Of a DNA stretch of 64,000 bases, positions 19,218 through 28,954 are shown one piece after another. Numbering within the stretch: the first letter of the stretch is position 1; the number at the start of each line of letters is the position of its first letter. This DNA comes from Methylomonas subterranea (GTDB taxonomy: Bacteria > Pseudomonadota > Gammaproteobacteria > Methylococcales > Methylomonadaceae): assembly GCF_024505185.1 (NCBI RefSeq), contig NZ_JANIBJ010000008.1, forward strand, positions 59,554 through 123,553, given 5' to 3'. Below the pieces are notes generated by a model. That model was not told the DNA's origin, made no database searches, and worked only from the letters and a program-made list of their open reading frames with translations. The position numbers were made by a program, and so were the translations under genes.

Positions 19218-19553
19218 TTATTTGCTCAAATATGAGTAAACAGCGTCGATGGCTTGGTCTTCGGTCAGGCCGGCTTTTTTGACGGGGCCGACTTCCATGA
19301 TGGCTGCGGTTGCTTTCGGCATGCCGTTTTTACCTTCTTTCAGAACTTTGGAGAATTGATCTTTAGGCAGTTTGCCGGCTTTGATCAGTTCTTTCAGTTG
19401 TGGGTTTGACGCGATGTCGTGGCAAGCGCCGCAGCCGCGACCGAAAGCACGCTCATAGATTTTCGCGCCGATTTCTTCTGCTTCGTTAGCGGCAACTTGA
19501 CCGCTGATGGCAATCAGAGCCGCGCCTACTAATAAACCAAATGATTTTTTCAT
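19218..19553 (-). CDS. Small periplasmic class I cytochrome c
   Basis: A 111-residue exported monohaem cytochrome. Translation from the ATG at 19553 gives signal peptide MKKSFGLLVGAALIAISGQV with cleavage near VAAN. The haem site CGACH is at residues 41-45. The probable axial Met is in KNGMPKA, about 40 residues on. The helical C-terminus DQAIDAVYSYLSK is typical of soluble c-type electron carriers of the c5/c553 kind. A GAGAG tract lies in the leader. Its redox partners cannot be read from the neighbours, which are unrelated. Confidence 0.87.
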   Translation of the reverse strand: MKKSFGLLVGAALIAISGQVAANEAEEIGAKIYERAFGRGCGACHDIASNPQLKELIKAGKLPKDQFSKVLKEGKNGMPKATAAIMEVGPVKKAGLTEDQAIDAVYSYLSK

Positions 19554-19748
19554 TATTATGTCTCTCGTTGTGATTAAAAAAAGGTCCGTGGGGTTAAAAA
19601 GTCTGTCCACGAGCCAATGGTAAAAGTCAGGAAAGCATAGGGAATTTTAGAGAAAAATTCAATCGATTTTCAATAAAACAGGATGATTTCACTGGCTTGC
19701 GGCCTCATTGTTCCGATTTCAACTTAAAGTTTGCTGAAATACCGAAGC

Positions 19749-21149
19749 CTAACCGGCGGAAGCTTGCGCGGTTTTAAACCAGTTAAGTTTTTCGTGTAAG
19801 CTCACCACCGTGCCGACGATGATCAAGGTGGGCGGCTTGATATCTTCGTGTTCAACCCGTTGCGGCATGTCTTGCAGCGTTCCGGTCAGCACGCGCTGGT
19901 TGGGCGTGGTGCCTTGCTGGACCACGGCGATAGGGTGATCGGAGGGGCAACCGTTTTCAATCAAGGCGTGGCAGATATTCGTCAAGCCGACCAAGCCCAT
20001 GTAAATCACAATGGTTTGATTGGGTGCGGCCAATTGTTTCCAATTCAAATTGATGTTGCCGTCCTTTAAATGGCCGGTCACAAAGGTGCAGGACTGGGCG
20101 TGGTCGCGGTGAGTCAGCGGAATGCCCGCATAGCTGGCGCAACCCGCCGCCGCGGTGATGCCGGGTACGACTTGGAAGTCTATGCCCTGCTGCATCAGGG
20201 TTTCGATTTCTTCGCCGCCGCGACCAAAAATGAAGGGGTCGCCGCCCTTGAGCCGTGCCACTCGCTTGCCGGACAGAGCAAGCTTGGCCAGCAACTCGTT
20301 GATGGATTCTTGCGGCAGACTGTGGTTGCTGCGTTGTTTGCCGACGTAAATTTTTTCGGCATCCCGGCGCGCCATTTCCAGAATGCCGGCCGACACCAAA
20401 CGATCGTAAACCACCACATCGGCCTGCTGCAACAGGCGCAGAGCCCGGAAGGTCATCAAGTCCGGGTCGCCGGGGCCGGCGCCTATCAAATATACTTCGC
20501 CTTTATTCGGTTGTTGTTCGGCATCGTGAAGGCTGGCTTCGAGCAGTCGCCCGGCTGCTTCGGTATTGTCGGCAAAAACCAGTTCCGCCACCCGGCCTTG
20601 CAGCATGTTTTCCCAAAAGATACGTCGCCGGGCTGGCTCTTGTATGCTTTGTTTTACCAACAGCCTGAAGTCTTCGGCGAATTGCGCCAAGCGGCCGTAG
20701 CGGGCCGGAATCATGCTTTCTATTTTTGCCCTTAGCATTCTGGCCAGCACCGGCGAAACCCCGCCGGAGGAAATCGCCGCAATCAAGGGCGAGCGATCGA
20801 CTATGGCCGGGAAAATAAAGCTGCACAGGTCCGGATTGTCGACCACGTTGACCGGAATCCGCTGTGTTTCGGCGCTGGCGGCGACCAGTTCGTTAGTTGT
20901 TCTGCAATTGGTGGCCGACACCACCAAACGCATGCCGGTCACGTCGTTAGGGCTGAAGCTTTTTTGCCGTGGAATCAGTCCCAGGGTGTCTTGCATTGCC
21001 AGTACGCTTTCCCTGAATTGTTCCGCAACCACTGTGATTCTGGCGCCGGCGCGGCCCAGCAATTCGATTTTACGCGCGGCGATTTCGCCGGCGCCGACCA
21101 CCAGACAGGGCTGGTTTTTGAGTTTTATAAAAAGCGGGAAGTAATCCAT
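19749..21149 (-). CDS. cysG: Siroheme synthase CysG
   Basis: Trifunctional enzyme: uroporphyrinogen-III C-methyltransferase, precorrin-2 dehydrogenase and sirohydrochlorin ferrochelatase, making the cofactor of sulfite and nitrite reductases. The N-terminal Rossmann half starts MDYFPLFIKLKNQPCLVVGAG (ATG 21149). The C-terminal SAM methyltransferase half starts VYLIGAGPGDPDLMTFRAL and contains VVYDRLVS, GKRVARLKGGDPFIFGRGGEE and VVPGITAAAGC. At 466 residues it is full length. A longer start six codons upstream is possible. It is divergent from tusA; both serve sulfur metabolism, as do cysDN further right. Confidence 0.95.
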   Translation of the reverse strand: MDYFPLFIKLKNQPCLVVGAGEIAARKIELLGRAGARITVVAEQFRESVLAMQDTLGLIPRQKSFSPNDVTGMRLVVSATNCRTTNELVAASAETQRIPVNVVDNPDLCSFIFPAIVDRSPLIAAISSGGVSPVLARMLRAKIESMIPARYGRLAQFAEDFRLLVKQSIQEPARRRIFWENMLQGRVAELVFADNTEAAGRLLEASLHDAEQQPNKGEVYLIGAGPGDPDLMTFRALRLLQQADVVVYDRLVSAGILEMARRDAEKIYVGKQRSNHSLPQESINELLAKLALSGKRVARLKGGDPFIFGRGGEEIETLMQQGIDFQVVPGITAAAGCASYAGIPLTHRDHAQSCTFVTGHLKDGNINLNWKQLAAPNQTIVIYMGLVGLTNICHALIENGCPSDHPIAVVQQGTTPNQRVLTGTLQDMPQRVEHEDIKPPTLIIVGTVVSLHEKLNWFKTAQASAG

Positions 21150-21221
21150 CGTTGCTTGATTTTCCAAGGCTGGGGTTGGTGTTATGATGAAAATGTGTTT
21201 GTGAAATTATGAGTGCGCAAA

Positions 21222-21452
21222 ATGACCGAATTTGATTTTGAAGTGGATGCCAGCGGTTTGCAGTGTCCTTTACCCTTGTTGCGGCTAAAAAAAGCCATTA
21301 TGGAAATTGAAAGCGGAGCCGTGGTTAAGGTGATAGCCACCGATCCCGCCGCCCACCTGGATTTTGGGGTTTACATCGACCAAGCCGGCCATATTCCGCT
21401 GAAAATTCTCAAAGAGGCGGACAGGCAGATTTTCTTTATACAGAAAAAATAA
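21222..21452 (+). CDS. tusA: TusA-family sulfurtransferase
   Basis: A 76-residue sulfur-carrier protein. The fold signature GLQCPLPLLRLKKAI contains the persulfide-carrying Cys15 in a CPxP setting. KVIATDPAAHLDF and the short C-terminal strand match the TusA/SirA/YedF group. Such proteins pass sulfane sulfur to tRNA thiolation, molybdopterin or dissimilatory sulfur enzymes; which one applies here is not shown. The ATG at 21222 gives the usual N-terminus, while a GTG at 21213 adds three residues. The start regions of tusA and cysG are only 73 bases apart, so their promoters overlap. Confidence 0.87.
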   Translation: MTEFDFEVDASGLQCPLPLLRLKKAIMEIESGAVVKVIATDPAAHLDFGVYIDQAGHIPLKILKEADRQIFFIQKK

Positions 21453-21471
21453 CAGCGATTCAATATTAAAT

Positions 21472-21516
21472 AGGGTTCAAGGTTCGATGCGTGCGCGGTT
21501 TTGGATCTTGAACCCT
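21472..21516. repeat. Inverted repeat downstream of tusA
   Basis: AGGGTTCAAG (21472-21481) and CTTGAACCCT (21507-21516) are perfect 10-base inverted copies with a 25-base loop. They are followed by a tandem CCCTGTA-CCCTGTA and then CTTGAG. It lies between the converging tusA and HAD genes and could act as terminator or be a small REP-like element. No T run. Confidence 0.5.
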
Positions 21517-21541
21517 GTACCCTGTACCTTGAGCCCCAATC

Positions 21542-22195
21542 CTACCTAAGACTGATAATAGGCCAGCCTGCCTGTTCCGCGGCGGCGCGTAACTTGTCGT
21601 CCGGGTCCACCGCTACCGGTTTTTCGACCAGTTGCAACAAGGGCAAGTCGTTATGCGAATCGCTATAAAAACAGCTGCCGCCCAAGTCTAATGTCGATCT
21701 GGATAGCCAGTCCCGCAATTGAGCGACTTTCCCGGCCTGAAAACAAGGGGTGTCGATAAACCTGCCCGTGTATCGACCGTCCTTGAATTCCGGCGTGGTG
21801 GCCAGCAGGTTATCGATGCCGTAAAGTTTGACGATGGGTTCGGTAACGAAACGGTTGGTCGCGGTGATCACCAACAAGGTATCGCCGGCCGCGCGGTGCT
21901 GTTCGACCAGATTGTGCGCGGCGCCGAGGGTAATCGGTTTGATCAGGGTTTCCACGAACTCCTCCCGCCATTGGTAGAGTTGCTCGGGGTCGTGCGCGGC
22001 CAAGGGCGCCAGGGAAAACCGCAAAAATTCGACTATGTCCAGGCTGCCCTGCTTGTAATCTTGGTAAAACTTGGCGTTGGCGGCCTCGTAATGGTCTTTG
22101 TCCACTATCCCGCGATCCACCAAAAACTGCCCCCATAGGAAGTCGCTGTCATCGGCAATCAGCGTATTATCCAAATCAAAAATCGCTAAACTCAC
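21542..22195 (-). CDS. HAD-IB family phosphatase (SerB-like)
   Basis: A 217-residue HAD hydrolase of subfamily IB. Motif I is IFDLDNTLIADD (Asp8, Asp10), motif II TATNRF, and motif III/IV include GKVAQLRDWL and FYSDSHNDLPLL. HAD-IB members near rppH in pseudomonads are annotated as phosphoserine-phosphatase-like, but serine biosynthesis is not established for them. It starts with GTG at 22195 and is divergent from rppH, the same pair layout known from Pseudomonas, which supports a conserved functional link. Confidence 0.9.
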   Translation of the reverse strand: MSLAIFDLDNTLIADDSDFLWGQFLVDRGIVDKDHYEAANAKFYQDYKQGSLDIVEFLRFSLAPLAAHDPEQLYQWREEFVETLIKPITLGAAHNLVEQHRAAGDTLLVITATNRFVTEPIVKLYGIDNLLATTPEFKDGRYTGRFIDTPCFQAGKVAQLRDWLSRSTLDLGGSCFYSDSHNDLPLLQLVEKPVAVDPDDKLRAAAEQAGWPIISLR

Positions 22196-22344
22196 GCTAA
22201 ACCCGTCAATTAAATAAAACCAAGCGGCTTATGGCTTCCGCCGCTTATTTGTGGAACAATTGCGCCATTCATTTTAATGTTCCGCCCGAGTTCGATTTTA
22301 GCATTCAGTCGTTACAGCGGGCGGCAAATAATACAGGTTTTTAC

Positions 22345-22869
22345 ATGATAGACTCGAAAGGATACCGGCCCAACGTCGGCATTATCCTTTGCAATGACGA
22401 GGGTCGTGTGTTCTGGGCAAAGCGCAAGGGCGCCAATTCGTGGCAGTTTCCGCAGGGCGGAATCGATGTCGACGAAGACCCGGAAACCGCGATGTATCGG
22501 GAATTGTGGGAAGAAACTGGTTTGCGCGCCGAGCATGTGCAATTGTTGGGGCGGACCCGTTATTGGCTGCGCTACAAGTTGCCCGAGCGGTATATTCGCA
22601 AAAACTCGCTGCCGCTATGCATAGGTCAGAAACAGATTTGGTTTTTGTTGCGGCTGCTCGGCGACGAGTCCATGGTGCGCTTCGATTGCGGACACAAGCA
22701 GGAATTCGATAGTTACAAATGGGTGGAGTATTGGTACCCCTTGCAGGATGTGGTCTACTTCAAGCGGCGGGTTTACCGCAAGGCCATGGACGAGTTGGGT
22801 TCCTTGTTGACGGCGGACGATGTGCTGGTCGATTCCGCCGGTTATTTGTCCGGATGCCGGGAAAATTAA
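22345..22869 (+). CDS. rppH: RNA pyrophosphohydrolase RppH
   Basis: Removes pyrophosphate from 5'-triphosphate mRNA ends to trigger RNase E-dependent decay, linking it functionally to rne at the start of the window. The 174-residue protein starts [20 protein letters not shown] and has the Nudix box [20 protein letters not shown], preceded by WQFPQ. Length and both ends match E. coli RppH. The ATG at 22345 was preferred over a longer start at 22231 because the family begins with MID. Its last four bases overlap the end of cpdA on the other strand. Confidence 0.95.
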   Translation: MIDSKGYRPNVGIILCNDEGRVFWAKRKGANSWQFPQGGIDVDEDPETAMYRELWEETGLRAEHVQLLGRTRYWLRYKLPERYIRKNSLPLCIGQKQIWFLLRLLGDESMVRFDCGHKQEFDSYKWVEYWYPLQDVVYFKRRVYRKAMDELGSLLTADDVLVDSAGYLSGCREN

Positions 22870-23657
22870 TATTCGTGGGCATTCCGGTCCAAATCGTCCA
22901 TCCTGATCGGTAAACGGAATACCTCCGACTGTAAGCAGCCGTCCTCGCCAAGCCTGAACACCCGGTAGCCCGGTGGCGTGTCGTCCAGGCTGAAGTCGTC
23001 GGATTGGGGGGTAAACTGAAAGCAGCTGGATGGCGTGGCAAACAACTCGATATGCGCCTCCCGTTTGGCGAAAGCCTGATGTACGTGTCCGCAAGTGACC
23101 GCCTTTACTTGCGGATGTTGTTTTATCAGCGCCAAAAAGGCCGCGCTGTTCCGAATCCGCATGGCATCCATCCAGGGCGAACCGCTTTCAACGCAGTGGT
23201 GATGAACCGCAAGCAAGGTCGGCAACCGCTTGTGCGCCCGTAACGTGCCTTCCAAAAACTCCAGTTCTGCCTCGGCGAGCATGCCCACCGGGCTGCCGAT
23301 TATTTGGCTGTTCAGCATCACGATCAACCAATTGCCTAAAACCAAGCGTTTATCGCAACCCAACTTGCCGCTGTTCAAATAAATCCGCATCAGGTCGAAG
23401 TCGTCGTGGTTGCCGGGCAGGCATAGGCAGCGCATGTCGAACGCGCTCAAGTGCCGGCTGATACGTTGATAACTGTCCACGCAAGGATCTTGCGCCAAAT
23501 CGCCGGTTAGCAGGGCAAGATCGAAAGGGCCGTGTTGGTCGACGGCGTGTTTCAAGGTTTGCCGAAAATACGCTTCCGTATCTATGCCTAGCATCAATTC
23601 GCCGGCGCGGGGGGCAATATGTAAGTCAGTGAGCTGCAATACCTTCAACGCGGCCAT
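22866..23657 (-). CDS. cpdA: 3',5'-cyclic-AMP phosphodiesterase CpdA / Icc-type metallophosphoesterase
   Basis: A 263-residue class III phosphodiesterase. The five metal-binding motifs are present in order: [34 protein letters not shown] and TCGHVHQAF. Length, spacing and the N-terminal start match CpdA, which hydrolyses cAMP, although family members may act on other nucleotides. It begins two bases after the end of argA on the same strand, so the two are probably co-transcribed. Its 3' end meets rppH. Confidence 0.9.
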   Translation of the reverse strand: MAALKVLQLTDLHIAPRAGELMLGIDTEAYFRQTLKHAVDQHGPFDLALLTGDLAQDPCVDSYQRISRHLSAFDMRCLCLPGNHDDFDLMRIYLNSGKLGCDKRLVLGNWLIVMLNSQIIGSPVGMLAEAELEFLEGTLRAHKRLPTLLAVHHHCVESGSPWMDAMRIRNSAAFLALIKQHPQVKAVTCGHVHQAFAKREAHIELFATPSSCFQFTPQSDDFSLDDTPPGYRVFRLGEDGCLQSEVFRLPIRMDDLDRNAHEY

Positions 23658-23659
23658 GA

Positions 23660-24976
23660 TCAGTCGACCGCCTTGGACAATACCTTGGAATTGCGGGCAT
23701 GGTTATAGGCGCTTTTCATGGGTTCCGGTAAGTCTTCAATTTCGCACGGGCTAAAGCCGCGTTCGACGAACCAATGCACGGTTTGGGTAGAGCGCACATA
23801 CAGGCGCTGAATACCGCGCTTTGCCGCGTTCCGCGTCAGGTAAGTCAATAAGCGGTTGCCGCGCGCGCCCCTCTGGTAGTCGGCGTGCACGGCCAGACAG
23901 GCGATCTCCGCATTGCGCTTGTCGCTCATGATATGAAAAGCCGTGCAACCAATGATCAGGCCGTCCCGTTCGATGACGATGTAATCATTGATCTCCATTT
24001 CCAGTTTTTCCCGCGAACGTTTGATCAGAATCCCTTGCTGTTCCAACGGCTTGATCAATTCCATGATGCCGCCTATGTCGTCCAGGGTGGCGGGGCGGAT
24101 CGCCTCGAATTCCGTCGAGCTGATCAAGGTACCTATGCCGTCGCGGGTGAACAGTTCCAGCAATAAGGCGCCGTCCAGGTGGCGGTTGATCAAATGGGCG
24201 CGGCCGACGCCTTGCCGGCAACTCTGGATGGCGGCGTTCAGCGAGCGTGCCACCGCGTCGGGCAATCCGGGCTCGGCAGCGAGTAAGGCCGAGGCTTGGT
24301 CGGCGGTGAGCTGAGGAATGGGGCTGTTGTCTTCCGGCGACAGGCAGGCCTGGTCGGTGAGTAGAATCAGCTTTTCGGCATGCAGCGCAATCGCCACTTC
24401 GGTGGCGACCTCCTCGGCGGACAGGTTGAATACCTCGCCGCTGGGCGAATAGCCGATCGGCGAAATCAGCACCGCGTTATTTTGATCGAGTTGCTGATGG
24501 ATGGCCTGGGTATCGATGCGGCGCACTTTGCCGGTATAGCAATAGTCGATGCCGTCCAGCACGCCCAGCGGTTTGGCGGTGACGAAATTGCCAGAGGCGA
24601 CGCGGATTTTGGCGCCCGCCATCGGCGAGCCGGACACGCCCATGGACAACAGGGCTTCGATTTCCACCCGCACCAAGCCCGCCGCCTGTTTGACGTATTG
24701 CAGGGTGGCGGCGTCGGTAATGCGTAAATGGTGGTGAAACCTGGGCGTATCGCCTTGCTGCAGCAAGCGCTCGTCTATCTGCTGACGGATGCCGTGCACT
24801 AACACCAGTCTGACGCCCAGGCTTTTCAGCAAGGCGAAATCGTGGATCAGATTATCGAACTCGGGTTCGGTGACCGCCGCGCCGCTGAAAAAAATCACAA
24901 AGGTGCGGTTGCGATGGGCATGAATATAAGGCGACGAGTTTCTGAACCAGTTGACGAAGGCGGTGGGTTGTTGCAT
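23660..24976 (-). CDS. argA: N-acetylglutamate synthase ArgA
   Basis: First committed enzyme of arginine biosynthesis: acetyl-CoA plus glutamate gives N-acetylglutamate. The 438-residue protein has an amino-acid-kinase-like N-domain (FVIFFSGAAVTEPEFD, VKQAAGLVRVEIEALLS, VSGNF equivalent VASGNFVTAKPLG) that binds arginine for feedback control. A GNAT acetyltransferase C-domain follows (DDIGGIMELIKPLEQQGIL, ACLAVHADYQRGARGNRLL). Size and full-length collinearity match the classical E. coli-type enzyme. The ATG at 24976 has no strong ribosome site. It is divergent from argH. Confidence 0.95.
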   Translation of the reverse strand: MQQPTAFVNWFRNSSPYIHAHRNRTFVIFFSGAAVTEPEFDNLIHDFALLKSLGVRLVLVHGIRQQIDERLLQQGDTPRFHHHLRITDAATLQYVKQAAGLVRVEIEALLSMGVSGSPMAGAKIRVASGNFVTAKPLGVLDGIDYCYTGKVRRIDTQAIHQQLDQNNAVLISPIGYSPSGEVFNLSAEEVATEVAIALHAEKLILLTDQACLSPEDNSPIPQLTADQASALLAAEPGLPDAVARSLNAAIQSCRQGVGRAHLINRHLDGALLLELFTRDGIGTLISSTEFEAIRPATLDDIGGIMELIKPLEQQGILIKRSREKLEMEINDYIVIERDGLIIGCTAFHIMSDKRNAEIACLAVHADYQRGARGNRLLTYLTRNAAKRGIQRLYVRSTQTVHWFVERGFSPCEIEDLPEPMKSAYNHARNSKVLSKAVD

Positions 24977-25138
24977 GTGCTAATCGATGTTGAATGGGCG
25001 GTGTGCCGCCGAGCATGTTAGACAGCTGACGGTTGAAAGTCCAGCGCGGCGTTTATGCGCTATGCTCGGTCGATAAAGCCTAAAAATCGGGCCGGTAACG
25101 GTATAATTCGGCTTTGTCCATTCAATTTTTTGACCGCC

Positions 25139-26530
25139 ATGACCACTGTTAATACCGAAAAACTTTCCAGCGCCCGTTTTGCCGAAGCCACCGACGCCTT
25201 TGTCGAAGAATTCACCGCTTCGGTTACCTTTGATCGGCGCATGGCGAGGCAGGACATTCAGGGTTCCTTGGCGCACGCGGCCATGCTGTGCAAAATCGGC
25301 ATTCTGACCCAACAGGAGCTGGCGGACATTCAGCGCGGATTGGCGCAAATCGGCGGCGAAATAGAGCGCGGCGAGTTTGTCTGGTCCATCAAGCAGGAAG
25401 ACGTGCATATGAACATCGAGGCCCGTCTGACCGACCTGATCGGCATTGCCGGCAAGAAACTGCATACCGGTCGTTCCCGCAACGATCAAGTGGCAACCGA
25501 TATCCGGCTGTATCTGCGTGACGATATCGCCACCATATTGGCCCAAATCGAGCGCTTGCAAATAGCCTTGTTGGACAAGGCCGAGCAGGAGGCCGATACC
25601 ATCATGCCGGGATTCACTCATCTGCAAGTGGCTCAGCCGGTTACCTTCGGCCATCATCTGATGGCTTGGTTCGAAATGCTGAGCCGCGATAAGGAGCGTT
25701 TTCAGGATTGCGTCAAGCGTATCAACGTCATGCCCTTGGGTGCCGCGGCGTTGGCCGGTACCAGTTATCCTATCGACCGCTTCATGACCGCTGAACTACT
25801 GGGATTCTCGCGTCCTTCGAATAATTCGCTGGATTCGGTCAGCGACCGCGATTTCGCCATCGAATTTGCCGCCGCCGGCAGTCTGCTGATGATGCACCTG
25901 TCGCGTTTTTCCGAAGAATTGGTGCTGTGGGCCAGCGCGCAGTTCGATTTCATCGACATACCCGATGCATTTTGCACCGGCTCATCCATCATGCCGCAAA
26001 AGAAAAACCCGGACGTTCCCGAACTGGTGCGGGGCAAATCCGGCCGGGTGACCGGGCATTTGATGTCTCTGCTGATGTTGATGAAGAGTCAGCCCCTGGC
26101 CTACAACAAAGACAACCAGGAAGACAAGGAGCCCTTGTTCGATACCGCCGATACGCTGATCAATTGCCTGCGTGCCTTCGCCGACATGATGCCGCATGTC
26201 AAGGCCAAGCGGCGGAATATGTACGAATCGGCCAAACGTGGTTTCGCCACTGCCACCGATCTGGCTGATTACCTGGTGCGTAAAGGCATGGCCTTTCGCG
26301 ATGCCCACGAAGTGGTGGGATTGGCGGTGCGCTTGGGGTTGGAGAGCGGACGGGATTTATCCGAGTTGAGTCTGGACGAATTGCGGGCTTTTTCCTCCGC
26401 CGTTAGCGAGGATGTGTTCGATATATTGAAACTGGAAGGCTCGGTGGCGGCGCGCAATCATATCGGCGGCACCGCGCCGGAGCAGGTCAGAAAAGCCATC
26501 GCAGCGGGGCGCGCGCAAATCGGCGGCTAG
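25139..26530 (+). CDS. argH: Argininosuccinate lyase
   Basis: Cleaves argininosuccinate to arginine and fumarate. The 463-residue protein starts [19 protein letters not shown] and contains [33 protein letters not shown] and the fumarase/lyase signature [20 protein letters not shown] near residue 280, including the catalytic Ser loop. I used the ATG at 25139 since it fits the family and lies after a plausible -10 (TATAAT, 25102-25107). It is divergent from argA, and the two start codons are 162 bases apart, giving a likely shared arginine-responsive control region. Confidence 0.96.
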   Translation: MTTVNTEKLSSARFAEATDAFVEEFTASVTFDRRMARQDIQGSLAHAAMLCKIGILTQQELADIQRGLAQIGGEIERGEFVWSIKQEDVHMNIEARLTDLIGIAGKKLHTGRSRNDQVATDIRLYLRDDIATILAQIERLQIALLDKAEQEADTIMPGFTHLQVAQPVTFGHHLMAWFEMLSRDKERFQDCVKRINVMPLGAAALAGTSYPIDRFMTAELLGFSRPSNNSLDSVSDRDFAIEFAAAGSLLMMHLSRFSEELVLWASAQFDFIDIPDAFCTGSSIMPQKKNPDVPELVRGKSGRVTGHLMSLLMLMKSQPLAYNKDNQEDKEPLFDTADTLINCLRAFADMMPHVKAKRRNMYESAKRGFATATDLADYLVRKGMAFRDAHEVVGLAVRLGLESGRDLSELSLDELRAFSSAVSEDVFDILKLEGSVAARNHIGGTAPEQVRKAIAAGRAQIGG

Positions 26531-26548
26531 CGCCAACGCGCGGCGGGA

Positions 26549-27052
26549 TCAGGGAGCCATATCCGCTGGTGCATCCAGCCTGTTGTTGTCCGGCATTGGG
26601 CGCGGTTGCGGCCTGGGGGATGGGTGAGGTCCGGCCGGGTAATTGGGTACCATCGGGGGTAAAAATATCATCGGGCGGTTGTCCGATTGATTCTGCTTTT
26701 CCAGGGCATCCGCCTGCCGTTGCTGCGCATGCGCCTGTTCTTGTTGGGCCGCGGCGCTGCGGCGGGCAATCTCCAGCGAGTCTCTGGCGCGTTGTTGCTC
26801 CTCCCGTTCCTTATTGGCTTTTTCCTGCGCGGATTTTCGGGCGTCGTATTCGTTTTGAATGGCTTCCAACTTGGCTTTTGCCGCCGCTTCCCGGGCAGGA
26901 TCGGTTTTGATTTCCAGTTGTTGTTCCTTGGTTGCCGCCTTGCACGGGCTGGATTGATAAACGGTTTTGCCGTATTTTTCGGTGCATTTGAATACTTCGG
27001 CGTTGCAGTTTGCCGAGCCCAGGCCCAAAAGCAATAAAAAAAATCTGCGCAT
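26549..27052 (-). CDS. Secreted DUF4124-type protein
   Basis: A 167-residue exported protein. It starts MRRFFLLLLGLGSANCNA, a signal peptide that might end in a lipobox-like SANC. A short DUF4124 domain follows (EVFKCTEKYGKTVYQSSPC, two cysteines). A long charged helix with many Glu, Lys, Arg and Gln (about 55-125, likely coiled coil) precedes a Pro-rich tail. Function is unknown for the family. The ATG at 27052 removes an unlikely 12-residue extension in front of the signal. It faces argH, with an 18-base gap between the stops. Confidence 0.8.
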   Translation of the reverse strand: MRRFFLLLLGLGSANCNAEVFKCTEKYGKTVYQSSPCKAATKEQQLEIKTDPAREAAAKAKLEAIQNEYDARKSAQEKANKEREEQQRARDSLEIARRSAAAQQEQAHAQQRQADALEKQNQSDNRPMIFLPPMVPNYPAGPHPSPRPQPRPMPDNNRLDAPADMAP

Positions 27053-27296
27053 TATGATTCTCCAACGGCGGTGGCATTTTTGTGTCAAGTATAATTCGAA
27101 TTGACTCCCGCGCTAGTGGAGTTTATGCGATGCGGGATTATCGGCTGCTTGCCGTGGAATGACGGTACTTGTGTCCACAGCGTCTCGGCAAGCCGAGTGC
27201 TTCCGGGAGCTTGGCCCCCGGTTGGCGGACGGCGGCGTTGTTAATCGCAAGTCATGCGGCAACAGTCTGAAAGGCTAGCGACATAACATCGTTAAA

Positions 27297-27314
27297 TTTC
27301 ATTTGCCGGGGCGA
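27297..27314 (+). repeat. 18-bp dispersed repeat, copy 1
   Basis: TTTCATTTGCCGGGGCGA occurs here and, identically, at 34224-34241 and 34348-34365. All three copies are intergenic and on the same strand. The surrounding 27089-27385 gap also holds a CTCGGC-AA-GCCGAG palindrome (27184-27197) and no supported gene. Confidence 0.75.
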
Positions 27315-27385
27315 ATATCCAGCCTTCATCAGAGTTAGCGCATGCACATTCCCGGATCGGCAACACCGCCCGGCGTCAAGGGAGG

Positions 27386-27595
27386 TCAGTCGTCCGACTC
27401 GGCCGCCTGTTTTTGCATGGACAACTCGACGGCCTGTTTGCCCAGGGCTTCATCTTGCAGCATCAAATCAACCAAGGCGGCGACCGTGCAACGCAATTTC
27501 ACGCCGTTAAAGCGGGTAAAGGTCTTCAGTTTTTCATAGGTCTCCATATCCAGGGCCACTTTCTTGCGGTTTTTTTTCAGTTTGTCAGAAGTCAT
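27386..27595 (-). CDS. Small basic protein, ribbon-helix-helix-like
   Basis: A 69-residue protein, not recognised as a named family. The N-terminus is very basic (MTSDKLKKNRKKVALDMETY). A short strand (KVALD) is followed by two helices (ETYEKLKTFTRFNG and TVAALVDLMLQDEALG), the arrangement of MetJ/Arc/CopG DNA-binding proteins. AGGA lies 6 bases before the ATG, supporting real translation. It stands alone, with no toxin gene beside it, so an antitoxin role is not indicated; a small transcriptional regulator is possible. Confidence 0.6.
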   Translation of the reverse strand: MTSDKLKKNRKKVALDMETYEKLKTFTRFNGVKLRCTVAALVDLMLQDEALGKQAVELSMQKQAAESDD

Positions 27596-27755
27596 GATTT
27601 TCCTACAATTCGTAAATCGATTCGCACGCCGGGCAGTGTGGTTAATGCGGCGCGAATTTAGCAGATTTGGATTTTTTTTGTCACCGCGTTGATTGCGCCG
27701 GGCTAATATTCGGGCAAACTGTCGGGCCGTATCCCGACTTGCGGTCGAGTGAGGG

Positions 27756-28823
27756 TTAAAACAAGTCTATGGTGCCGGTGGCAGCTTCTTGCAGGACACC
27801 CTGTTTCATCAATGTGTCATAGTCGTAGATACGGTTGCGGCCGGCATTTTTGGCGGCATAAAGCGCGCTATCGGCTCGGTGCATCACTTCCTGCGGCAAC
27901 ACGGAAGGGTCCGCGCTGCTGAAACCGCCGCTGATGGTGATGTGGCCGACTTGCGGAAACAGAAATTGCTCTATACACAGGCGCGTGCGTTCGAACGCTT
28001 CCCGCGCCGATTCAAAATCGTTGGCGGCAATGATGGCGACAAATTCCTCGCCGCCATAGCGGTACAACAGATCGGATTGGCGCAACGAGCCTTGCAGCAG
28101 ACGCGTCACCATGATCAGCACCTCGTCGCCTATCATGTGGCCGAAGGTGTCGTTGATGGTCTTGAAATGGTCGACGTCCAGGATGCAAAGCCAATAGGTT
28201 TGGGGTGTGTTGACACGGGCATTGTCGTCGTCGCGGGAGGAATGCAGCTTGGCCGACAACAGATTCCATAAGCGGTCAAGATTGGTTTCCAGCGAATAGC
28301 GGTTCAGCAAGCCGGTCAGCTGGTCGCGCTGGCTGCTGTCCAGCAGGGCAAAATAATTGGTGAAAACTTCCAGTACGCCTTGAATGATGGCGTCTTCCAC
28401 GGCAGTCACTTCCCGGTCGCGTTGAAATACAAAATATCCCAGTACCTGGTTTTCGCCGAAAATCGGATAACAGATCAGCAGCTTCAAACCCAGCTTTCTG
28501 CAGCAGGATTTTCGCAGCAAACGCACGCTGTCGAACAAATTGCGCAGTTCGGCGGAAATATGTTGCTCGTAGGTGACTTCTTCCAGGTTGTCGACTATGC
28601 GCTTGCTGCCCAGGGCGTCAACTACTGTGCGTGTATGGTAAAGCGCGCGCAAGACGTTACCGTAATCGTCAACCCGATAAAACGAAGTCTCCAGTATGCC
28701 CAGCAAGGGGCCCAGGGTGCGCAGCAGGCTTTGTTCCACCATGGATGTATCGCGGATGGCTGTCATTGCCCCCAGTTTTTTCAGTATGCTGGGGAGTCCG
28801 GAGTCGGATTGCTGGTTGCTCAT
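27756..28823 (-). CDS. Diguanylate cyclase (GGDEF) with GAF-like sensor domain
   Basis: A 355-residue cytoplasmic enzyme likely to make cyclic di-GMP. The first 165 residues form an alpha/beta sensory domain resembling GAF (LLICYPIFGENQVLGYFVF), without membrane segments. The GGDEF domain starts DQLTGLLNRYSLE and has LDVDHFKTINDTFGHMIGDE and the active-site signature YRYGGEEFVAI. An inhibitory I-site RxxD (RQSD) lies five residues before GGEEF, so product inhibition is expected. It is downstream of the TolC/HlyD/ABC operon on the same strand, separated by 131 bases, and may regulate surface functions. Confidence 0.9.
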   Translation of the reverse strand: MSNQQSDSGLPSILKKLGAMTAIRDTSMVEQSLLRTLGPLLGILETSFYRVDDYGNVLRALYHTRTVVDALGSKRIVDNLEEVTYEQHISAELRNLFDSVRLLRKSCCRKLGLKLLICYPIFGENQVLGYFVFQRDREVTAVEDAIIQGVLEVFTNYFALLDSSQRDQLTGLLNRYSLETNLDRLWNLLSAKLHSSRDDDNARVNTPQTYWLCILDVDHFKTINDTFGHMIGDEVLIMVTRLLQGSLRQSDLLYRYGGEEFVAIIAANDFESAREAFERTRLCIEQFLFPQVGHITISGGFSSADPSVLPQEVMHRADSALYAAKNAGRNRIYDYDTLMKQGVLQEAATGTIDLF

Positions 28824-28954
28824 AAAAAATCCTGGATTGGCGGGCGCCGCCGCGGCCGATTGGCCATAAATATCAAGCGAGTAAGTTTATCATCAAAAGC
28901 TTGCGCAAAACCAGGGGCTTGTAGGGCATTGCCTACACCAAGGGACGGATCGTT

